NCBI GenBank assembly: GCA_024223125.1
Contig: JAAEOP010001179.1
Coordinates: 1 to 12,566 of the forward strand
Direction of reading: 5' to 3'
Origin: Chloroflexota bacterium
Lineage (GTDB): Bacteria > Chloroflexota > Anaerolineae > Promineifilales > Promineifilaceae
Length of the DNA stretch: 12,566 bases
The notes beneath the pieces were generated by a model. That model saw only the letters and a list, made by a program, of their open reading frames with translations, was not told where the DNA came from and searched no databases. Below are positions 6,524-12,566 of this stretch, piece after piece; position 1 is the stretch's first letter; every line of letters starts with the position of its first letter. Position numbers and translations under genes: made by a program.

Positions 6524-7813
6524 TCACTCCTCACTTCTCAGCGTCAACTCCGGCTCATATCGCCCCACCGTGCGGAATCGTTTCTGCAAATAAGTGTGAC
6601 GTACCCGTTCAATATCTTCAAGCGTGACAGCGTTCAACTTATCCAACACCGTCTCATACCAGGCATAATCCTCCACAACCGCTTCGGCCATCCCCAAAAT
6701 CTGCGCCTGCCCGGTGATGGATTCACCCGCCAGCACAAATTCTGCTTTGGCCCGTTTGAGCGCTTTATCCAACTCCCGCTGCGTCACCGGCTCCGTTTGC
6801 AGGCGGGCTAATTCGGCGTCTAAAGCAGCTTCAACTTCGTCCAAGCTACGGCCGTGATTCACCACCGCGCTAATCGTATACAAAAATGGGTCAACGGTTG
6901 GCGTCAGGCCCCCGTAAGCGCCGGCCGCCAGTTCTGTATCTACCAATGCTTTGTACAGCCGCGAACTTTTATTGCTGCCGCCGCCGCCAAACATACCCAG
7001 GCTACCGCCCCCGGCAAAAGCAGCGTTTAACAACGTCAGGGGAAAGAAATCGAGATGGGCTGCGGCCGGGGCACGATAAGCGGCCGTCAGATAAGCAGTA
7101 TCGCCCGGCCCATGCACAACCACCCGCCGCTCTCCTTTTTGGATGGGTTCCTGACGGGTGATGGGGACGGCCGTTTCTCCCGGTTCAATCTCGCCAAACA
7201 ACGCTTCTATTTTTGTTAGCATTTCGGCCGTTTGAAAATCACCCACCGCTACCACAATGGCCTGATTGGGCACATAATGGCGCCGGTAATACCCCACCAA
7301 ATCGGCGGGCGTCATCGTCTGCAAATCAGCCAGATCGCCGATGACTTCATGATGGTAAGGGTGGATGCGGAATGCGGCTGCGGAAAGTTCCTCATTCAAC
7401 TGAAAACGAGGATCATTTTCATACATCTGCCGCTCGGAAATGATGACCATGCGCTCCGATTCCACTTCATCTTCAGCCATAATCGCATTAATCATGCGGT
7501 CAGCTTCCAACTGCAAAGCCAGGTCAATCCGATTGGCGGGCATCGTCTCATAATAAGCTGTAAAGTCTAGCCAGGTGAAGGCATTCCACTGCCCCCCTTC
7601 GCGGGAAACCATTCGGTCCAGCATCCCATTGGGAAACTGGGGCGTGCCCTTAAACATCATATGCTCTACCCAATGGGAAACACCCGTATGCCCCGGTTTT
7701 TCATGACGGCTGCCTACCCGGTACCAGACCATAAAACTAATTACCGGCGCATGGCGCATCTCTTTCAGGACGACGGTCAGGCCGTTTTTCAACATTGTTT
7801 TGGTAACACTCAT
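6524..7813 (-). CDS. M16-family zinc metallopeptidase (pitrilysin/PqqL/MPP-like)
   Basis: This 429-residue protein is a single-unit M16 peptidase with the inverted zinc motif HxxEH: H47-W-V-E50-H51 in GVSHWVEHMMFKGT. The third zinc ligand is probably E127 (VIISERQ), 76 residues after H51 as in the family; E120 is the alternative. The C-terminal half (about residues 180-420) is the second M16 domain, with SRLYKALVDTELAAGAY carrying the usual substrate-binding Arg-Leu-Tyr. The loop before it is unusually glycine-rich (AFAGGGSLGMFGGGGSNKSS). Such enzymes degrade or process peptides inside the cell or envelope; no signal peptide is seen. The start is supported by AGAGG at plus-strand 7819-7823, 5 nt upstream. 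Many bacteria carry a second, inactive M16 partner next door; none is adjacent here. It is the first gene of the minus-strand operon and carries two exact ACGGCCGT copies. Confidence 0.94.
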   Translation of the reverse strand: MSVTKTMLKNGLTVVLKEMRHAPVISFMVWYRVGSRHEKPGHTGVSHWVEHMMFKGTPQFPNGMLDRMVSREGGQWNAFTWLDFTAYYETMPANRIDLALQLEADRMINAIMAEDEVESERMVIISERQMYENDPRFQLNEELSAAAFRIHPYHHEVIGDLADLQTMTPADLVGYYRRHYVPNQAIVVAVGDFQTAEMLTKIEALFGEIEPGETAVPITRQEPIQKGERRVVVHGPGDTAYLTAAYRAPAAAHLDFFPLTLLNAAFAGGGSLGMFGGGGSNKSSRLYKALVDTELAAGAYGGLTPTVDPFLYTISAVVNHGRSLDEVEAALDAELARLQTEPVTQRELDKALKRAKAEFVLAGESITGQAQILGMAEAVVEDYAWYETVLDKLNAVTLEDIERVRHTYLQKRFRTVGRYEPELTLRSEE

Positions 7814-7844
7814 AGCTGCCTCTTTGCGCGATTTACTGTGGGAG

Positions 7845-7850
7845 ATTATA
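7845..7850 (-). promoter_or_regulatory. Probable -10 box (TATAAT) for the M16 operon
   Basis: The minus strand reads TATAAT, a perfect sigma70-type -10 hexamer, 31 nt before the M16 start codon, with the ribosome binding site between. The -35 region at normal spacing (about 7868-7874) is TTCCCC or TTTCCC, which is weak, so the promoter may need an activator or be modest in strength. Confidence 0.45.
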
Positions 7851-8043
7851 GCGTGGGTGTGGGGTTTGGGGAAATGTCGCCTATTCGTAACGCACTTTGT
7901 AAGACCGCTTACATAGACTCACAATCGGGGTGTGTTTAAGCGTAAAATCCCCCATGTGTATCAAGTTCCGTATTGTTATTAGTTTCACATAGTAGTCCCA
8001 TGTTTTATCGTTGTAGGGTGCAAGCCGAATAAGATAAAATGCC

Positions 8044-8079
8044 AGGGATGGCACAGTTAACCTGTGCCATCCCTTTTTT
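8044..8079 (+). terminator. Rho-independent terminator-like hairpin in the leader of the RHS gene
   Basis: A perfect 13-bp stem (8044-8056 with 8062-8074; the arm reads AGGGATGGCACAG) closes a 5-nt loop TTAAC and is followed by six T (8074-8079). This is a textbook intrinsic terminator on the plus strand. No plus-strand gene ends upstream, because the neighbour is divergent, and only 45 nt remain before the RHS start. It therefore fits an attenuator controlling the RHS gene, or the end of a small RNA encoded in about 7900-8079. Confidence 0.85.
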
Positions 8080-8109
8080 GTGTTGTTGCCGGCGTTGCCA
8101 GTCATGAAG

Positions 8110-8115
8110 AGGGAG
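8110..8115 (+). promoter_or_regulatory. Ribosome binding site AGGGAG deciding the RHS protein start
   Basis: AGGGAG lies 9 nt before ATG 8125. The in-frame ATG at 8104 has no such site before it and would overlap this one, so 8125 is preferred; the protein then begins MKHKQFG and goes straight into a standard signal peptide. Confidence 0.65.
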
Positions 8116-8124
8116 AAATTAATC

Positions 8125-11100
8125 ATGAAGCACAAGCAGTTTGGCGTATTGTTCGTTGTAAATATTGTATTGGCGCTGGCTTTGTTGTTGGGGCCGTTTG
8201 TACCGGTGGGGACGGCCGTGGCCACAACACCTCGCAAAACAGAGAACATTACTCCGCCCCCCTTACCAGATTTACCTGAATCATCGTTCACGTCACCGGA
8301 ACCAAACTCTTTATCAACCCGGTTAACACCATCGTTTCCACAACAATTAAATAATGGCACGGTCGTTTCCCCCCAATTCCCCAATACCACCAATTCAATG
8401 TCGCCCAGGCAGCAGAACCAACTGAATGCCAATCCATTAGATATGTTTGCTGAAAGTGGGTTGATTGGCAACCTGCAAAATGGGGTGTTCATTCCTGGTG
8501 ATCCTTTGGATACATTGTTGCCATTAGCGCGGGATGATTATGATCAACCTGATGGCGAGCTTGCTTTTGTTGCCAATGCGCCCACTCCCGCCAGAATGTA
8601 TGAGCCAGTGCAATCAACGGCAACTTCTGTCAATCCGATTGCCAATTTGGCGCATGCTCCTACTCAAATTTACCTTCCACTTATTGCTTCCGTGGGTTCT
8701 AGCGCCATTATTACTCCTGAGGCGGGAGGACAGGTAGTTGCGCCTGGCAATGCAAGCATGGTTGTCCAGTTTGATTTTGCCGCTGGCGCGGTGGAACAAC
8801 CTGCTACAGGTCAGTATTTGGAATCTCGCCCACATAATGCTCCACCTAGTTTGACCATTGTCGGTTCTGGTTTTGCTTTATCGGTCAAGGATATGGCAAC
8901 GCAGGATGCTATTTCATATTTTCCGCCGCAGATTGTGACGGGAACGGCCGTTCCCGACCCCGAATTTGACCGTATAATTTATACCTACCTCATCACCCCA
9001 ACGGTAAAGGTCACCATTAACTACGATGAATCTGACGTATGGGGTTTACAAGAAGAGCGTGTACGGCTCTACCAGCAAAACCCGCACACTGGCGCATGGG
9101 AAGGTTTGGTTTCAGCGGTGGATACATCGGCTAACATTGTTATGGCTGATATTTCGCAAGACGGCCATTATGTTCTCTTGGCTCCCCATAGTTTTACGCC
9201 AAATTTAAGCGTACCTGGGTTGTTAGTTGGCACTCAAGTATTAACGGCCACACAGCCTGTTGTTATTCTCGACCCAGATCATGGCGGCGGCGATCCTTAC
9301 GGCGGGTATGTTAATTACCCACCTGCTTTTGCCGGTTATGAGGAAGAGTACAATTTACAAGTTGCCAACTTGGTAAAAGATCGACTGGTTGCTTGCGGTG
9401 TTGACGTTATCATGACCCGTAATGGAGATTACTATGTGACGCTACCAGCTCGTACCGACCAAATCAATAATACAAATCCAGATACGGCAATTACCTTAGC
9501 TTTCGACGCCGTGAATCACTTTATGGGCGACAACACTGTTACCGGTACAGGTGTTGCCGCCTGGGTTGATCTTGGAGAGCCTCTGCAAACTGCATTTGGC
9601 AATGCAGGCATGAGCCGCGTAAACGAATATACAGGTTTGCGTAATCGCGGTTTGAAAGACGGTTCCTGGATTTATGTTGTCGCCAATGTAAACAGCGATA
9701 TTAACTATACTCACCTTGAACTCGCCTATATGGACAATTACTATGATCGCGCCATTATGGACGATCCGACAGGCATGGGGTCTATTGCTGATGGCGCGTT
9801 TGCGGCCATCACAGATATTTTGGGTGGGGAAAGCGTATGTACGAATCCTGGCTTTGAATTTCCCGAACCCTTATCTCAAGCAGAACGGGATCGCTTATGG
9901 CAATTGGGACATAAAAATTGGATGCGCTATCGTTGGGATCCAGTAAACACCACTACAGGCAACCCGATTCAACAGTTTACCGACCTTGCTGTGCCAGGAT
10001 TAGGCGGCTTTGATTTGGTTGTTGAGCGATTCTACAATGGTTTTGATTTTCGACCCGGTGTTTTTGGTTACAACTGGTCGTCGTTTCTTGACATGAGTTT
10101 GCGTTTAGCCAGTGACGGCAGTGTAGACGCGCGCCTTGCCGATGGTTCTGGCATTTATTTTACTGGTGATGGCGCAACCTTCACCCCTGATCAGGATGGC
10201 GTGTTTATGGATTTGACGCGCAATGGGCCTGATTTTATGCTGACTACGCCGGATCAGGTCACATATCATTTTATTCAAAACGGCTACATGGCGTATTTGG
10301 TTGCGGTTAATGACCGTTGGGGCAATAGTATCACGATTGAACGGGACGGTAATGGTAATCCGACGCAAATTGTTGATTCGGCCGGTCGTATCTACACTAT
10401 TGAACTGTTGAGCATTAACGAGAATGATGATTTTATCAGTCGCATTACCGACCCCATCGGGCGGGTTGTTGAATATACATATGATGAAGGGACGCAAGAT
10501 TTAACGGCCGTTATCGACACCAACAGCGGCATACACCAATTCACCTATGATGGCGACCATAATCTGCTCACCATCACCGACCCCGACGGCATACTTTATT
10601 TGCAAAACTTCTATGACGGCGAAGGGCGCGTCATCGAGCAATTGGATGCCAGCGGTTCACAAGGCTTTGGCAGTTATGATGCCAGTTCGACAACGGTTAT
10701 AGACAATCTAAACAACAACACGATTGACGAGTATGATTCTTTAGGGCGGGTTACAACTACGACCGATGCGCTGGGGAATACGGAACATTTTGCCTATGAT
10801 AATGATTACAATGTGGTTTCCTACACCGATAAACGAGACCATACATGGACATACAGTTACGACGCGCAGGGCAATCTGCTCACCGAAACCGATCCGTTAG
10901 GCCATGTGACCAGCTATACATACGACAGTGACAATAATCTCACCGGCGTCACCGATGAAGGCGGGCCGAACGGCACGGCACGGACAACGACGTATGTTTA
11001 TGATGCTGACGGCAATCTTACCCGTATCGAGAACCCGGATGGGACGGTGATTCGCGCCAATTATGATGCGTATGGGCAAATGACGCTGTTGATTGATGCC

Positions 11101-12566
11101 AAAGGGAATATGACCTTTTACGCTTATGACAGCGAAGGTAATTTGGAGCGGATTACCGATTCTTTAGGCAATGTGACCTTGTATGGGTATGATGCAATCG
11201 GCCGTCAAACAGGCATTACCGATGCCAATGGCAATACGGCGCAATTCATTTATGATGACAACGACAATATCGTACAGATTGTTGATCCCAAAGGCGCGTC
11301 TACTTACTTTGTGTATGATGACAACGATAATTTATTAGAAATGGTTGACCGGCGCGGCGGGACGACGACCTACACTTATGACGAAAACCTCAAATTGTTG
11401 AGCGAGACTGATCCTGAAGGGCATACGACAACGTACAGTTACGACGGGATGTATAACCGTGTCAGCATGACCGACCCGAACGGAAATGAAACGCTTTACC
11501 GGTATGATTCGTTGTATCAGCTCACGGAAGTGGAAAATGCGTTAGGTGCAATCACGGCCTTCAATTATGACGAAAACGGTAATGTAACCGTTGTAGTAGA
11601 TGCGCTGCTGAACGGTACGAATTTTGCGTATGATGTGATGAATCGGTTGGAAAGCCAGACGGATTCCCTCAGTTATGTGACCAGTTATGCGTATGATGCG
11701 GTGGGACGGCAGGTCAGTATGAGTAATCCCATCGGCGCTGTCACACAGTATGAATATGATGTGATAGATCGCATGGTCAGGATGATTGACGGTCTGGGAG
11801 GCGAATGGACGACGGCGTATGATGCTAATGGCAATGTGACGGCGCAAACGGATGCCAATGGGCATAGCACGCAAATGGTTTATGATGCTGTAGACCGTCT
11901 GATCGGATTGATGGATGCGGGCGGACATGCGACGACCTTCAGTTATGACGGCGTGGGAAATCTGCTGACGGAAACAGATGCGCTGAGCCGGGTGACGACG
12001 TATACCTATGACGCGAATGATAATGTGGCAACGATTACCGATGCGCTGGATGGCGTAACCGCATTCATCTATGATGCAGAAGATAATCTAACCAGCGTTA
12101 CCGATGCCAATGGGCATACGACTGAATTTGAATATGATTTGGATGGGTTGATGACGCTGTTGATTGAAGCGGGCGGGCAAGAGACGGCTTATGAATATGA
12201 TGCCGCTCATAATCTGACCATCTTGACCAATGCAAAAGGAAATGCGTGGACGTACAGTTATGATGTCTTGAACCGACGTACCAGCGAAATTGATCCGTTA
12301 GATAACGTCACGCTTTATGCGTATGATTTGTTGAATCGTTTGACGAGTTTGACGGATGCAAATGGGGTGGCAACGGCGTATGAGTATGATCCATTGGACA
12401 GGTTAACGGCCGTTATCCAAAACCATCTCTCCGGCCAACCTGCCGATCATGAAAGCAACATCCGCACCAGCTACACCTACGACGGCGTGGGCAGTTTACT
12501 GACCATTACCGGTGGCAACGGGGAAACGACAACCTTTACCTATGATTTGTTGCGCCGCTTAACGGA
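8125..12566 (+). CDS. Secreted RHS/YD-repeat protein with degenerate Amidase_3 domain, 3' partial
   Basis: The frame is open for 1480 codons and leaves the window. Order: signal peptide 1-33 (likely cut after AVA); Pro/Asn/Ser-rich linker to about 180 with IYLPLI (182-187); a beta domain about 195-360 resembling ZU5-like surface domains (ITPEAGGQVVAPG, then WGLQEERVRLY); an N-acetylmuramoyl-L-alanine amidase (Amidase_3) fold about 378-560; an RHS entry domain from DPVNTTTG (605-612) with FGYNWSS; then about 33 YD units (from residue 778) of roughly 21 residues. In the amidase fold, H386 (LDPDHGG), E406 and E532 (LELAYMDN) are present, but the SIHAN histidine is replaced by A459 (ITLAFDA), so hydrolysis of peptidoglycan is doubtful and binding is more likely. 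YD repeats form a shell that often encloses a C-terminal toxin; that end is not in view. The gene may be regulated by the leader hairpin. Confidence 0.9.
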   Translation, partial: MKHKQFGVLFVVNIVLALALLLGPFVPVGTAVATTPRKTENITPPPLPDLPESSFTSPEPNSLSTRLTPSFPQQLNNGTVVSPQFPNTTNSMSPRQQNQLNANPLDMFAESGLIGNLQNGVFIPGDPLDTLLPLARDDYDQPDGELAFVANAPTPARMYEPVQSTATSVNPIANLAHAPTQIYLPLIASVGSSAIITPEAGGQVVAPGNASMVVQFDFAAGAVEQPATGQYLESRPHNAPPSLTIVGSGFALSVKDMATQDAISYFPPQIVTGTAVPDPEFDRIIYTYLITPTVKVTINYDESDVWGLQEERVRLYQQNPHTGAWEGLVSAVDTSANIVMADISQDGHYVLLAPHSFTPNLSVPGLLVGTQVLTATQPVVILDPDHGGGDPYGGYVNYPPAFAGYEEEYNLQVANLVKDRLVACGVDVIMTRNGDYYVTLPARTDQINNTNPDTAITLAFDAVNHFMGDNTVTGTGVAAWVDLGEPLQTAFGNAGMSRVNEYTGLRNRGLKDGSWIYVVANVNSDINYTHLELAYMDNYYDRAIMDDPTGMGSIADGAFAAITDILGGESVCTNPGFEFPEPLSQAERDRLWQLGHKNWMRYRWDPVNTTTGNPIQQFTDLAVPGLGGFDLVVERFYNGFDFRPGVFGYNWSSFLDMSLRLASDGSVDARLADGSGIYFTGDGATFTPDQDGVFMDLTRNGPDFMLTTPDQVTYHFIQNGYMAYLVAVNDRWGNSITIERDGNGNPTQIVDSAGRIYTIELLSINENDDFISRITDPIGRVVEYTYDEGTQDLTAVIDTNSGIHQFTYDGDHNLLTITDPDGILYLQNFYDGEGRVIEQLDASGSQGFGSYDASSTTVIDNLNNNTIDEYDSLGRVTTTTDALGNTEHFAYDNDYNVVSYTDKRDHTWTYSYDAQGNLLTETDPLGHVTSYTYDSDNNLTGVTDEGGPNGTARTTTYVYDADGNLTRIENPDGTVIRANYDAYGQMTLLIDAKGNMTFYAYDSEGNLERITDSLGNVTLYGYDAIGRQTGITDANGNTAQFIYDDNDNIVQIVDPKGASTYFVYDDNDNLLEMVDRRGGTTTYTYDENLKLLSETDPEGHTTTYSYDGMYNRVSMTDPNGNETLYRYDSLYQLTEVENALGAITAFNYDENGNVTVVVDALLNGTNFAYDVMNRLESQTDSLSYVTSYAYDAVGRQVSMSNPIGAVTQYEYDVIDRMVRMIDGLGGEWTTAYDANGNVTAQTDANGHSTQMVYDAVDRLIGLMDAGGHATTFSYDGVGNLLTETDALSRVTTYTYDANDNVATITDALDGVTAFIYDAEDNLTSVTDANGHTTEFEYDLDGLMTLLIEAGGQETAYEYDAAHNLTILTNAKGNAWTYSYDVLNRRTSEIDPLDNVTLYAYDLLNRLTSLTDANGVATAYEYDPLDRLTAVIQNHLSGQPADHESNIRTSYTYDGVGSLLTITGGNGETTTFTYDLLRRLT
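10456..12566 (+). repeat. Degenerate tandem repeat of about 63 bp encoding YD units
   Basis: About 33 units with the core [YF]xYDxxGN/R followed by xxTxTDxxGxxT repeat roughly every 63 bp. Units differ at most positions, so this is old coding repetition, not recent copying. The DNA core is variants of TATGAT or TATGAC plus GAT/GCC-rich stretches. The repeat leaves long open frames on the opposite strand that are not genes. Only two exact ACGGCCGT copies occur, near its ends (10504 and 12416). Confidence 0.9.

Larger units (their letters stand above)
7814..8124. other. Divergent intergenic region between the M16 and RHS genes
   Basis: This 311-nt gap separates divergent genes and holds no gene I can support. 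From left to right it has the M16 ribosome binding site and TATAAT box, a short operator-like palindrome TGTAAG-ACCG-CTTACA at 7898-7913, an unassigned leader of about 130 nt, and the hairpin plus T-run at 8044-8079. No promoter with both boxes at good spacing is clear on the plus strand. I recognise no riboswitch class; the core bases of the c-di-GMP-I and fluoride types are absent. Confidence 0.6.
49..12423. repeat. Dispersed palindrome ACGGCCGT, 12 exact copies
   Basis: Exact copies start at 49, 820, 3618, 3845, 6356, 6449, 6848, 7167, 8212, 8944, 10504 and 12416. Chance expectation for an 8-mer in this length at even base use is about 0.2. Near matches are also common: GCGGCCGT at 2595 and 7080, TCGGCCGT at 5225, 7224 and 11198, CCGGCCGT at 865, and ACGGCCGC at 790, 2608, 2756, 4957, 5062, 5296, 5701 and 5722. 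All exact copies lie inside genes, often read as Thr-Ala-Val. This resembles the highly iterated palindrome HIP1 of cyanobacteria in style, not in sequence. Confidence 0.85.

Noticed and set aside
8011..8036. Promoter TTGTAG / GATAAA just before the RHS leader hairpin
   Set aside because: Both boxes match consensus poorly, and a start there would place the hairpin at the very 5' end of the RNA.
7881..8492. 203-codon minus-strand open frame across the RHS leader and signal peptide
   Set aside because: It reads through the terminator hairpin and opposite the signal peptide, with low-complexity Asn/Gly translation and no domain.
11542..11928. Minus-strand open frames within the YD repeats (also at 10105-10497)
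   Set aside because: The repeated TATGAT-type codons leave the opposite strand without stops; the translations are His/Ile-rich repeats of no known kind.
10456..12566. CRISPR array or recent tandem duplication
   Set aside because: The periodicity is in protein-coding YD units with diverged DNA and no constant repeat alternating with spacers.

Overview
The window looks like a piece of chromosome from an uncultured-type Chloroflexota bacterium (Anaerolineae or Ardenticatenia-like). This is inference from memory, not from a search. The clues are very dense copies of the palindrome ACGGCCGT, a secreted protein carrying an IYLPLI stretch (a pattern I associate with Chloroflexota exported proteins), hairpin repeats of the AGACCTGC/GCAGGTCT type, and the mix of genes.

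Layout. Positions 1-1068 (+) hold the 3' part of an ABC transporter ATPase gene of the CUT1/PotA/FbpC type; its true start lies before the window. Positions 1137-3391 (+) are an AT-richer defence island: a small protein with a PD-(D/E)xK nuclease core, then a beta-class DNA methyltransferase and a BglII/BstYI-type restriction endonuclease that overlap by 4 nt (ATGA). No exact ACGGCCGT copy occurs between 827 and 3618, which supports acquisition of the island by transfer. Positions 3427-7813 (-) are four same-strand genes, read from right to left: M16 metallopeptidase, small lipoprotein, ClC chloride channel with a C-terminal TrkA-C domain, and a class I SAM methyltransferase. The first three are tightly packed and probably one operon driven from a TATAAT box near 7845. 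Two hairpin repeats sit inside this block: a GAGATTG-heptamer inverted repeat that encodes the end of the lipoprotein and abuts the ClC start, and a 14-bp palindrome between ClC and the methyltransferase.

Positions 8125-12566 (+) are the first 1480 codons of a giant secreted RHS/YD-repeat protein, which runs off the window. It has a signal peptide, a low-complexity linker, a ZU5-like beta domain, an N-acetylmuramoyl-L-alanine amidase (Amidase_3) fold that has lost one zinc histidine, an RHS entry domain and about 33 YD units. A perfect 13-bp stem followed by six T lies in its 5' leader with no gene upstream on that strand, which suggests attenuation of this gene or a small RNA.

Most noteworthy points: the BglII/BstYI-like restriction-modification pair with an adjacent uncharacterised nuclease-fold gene; the pseudo-amidase fused to a YD-repeat shell; the orphan terminator in front of it; and the highly iterated palindrome.
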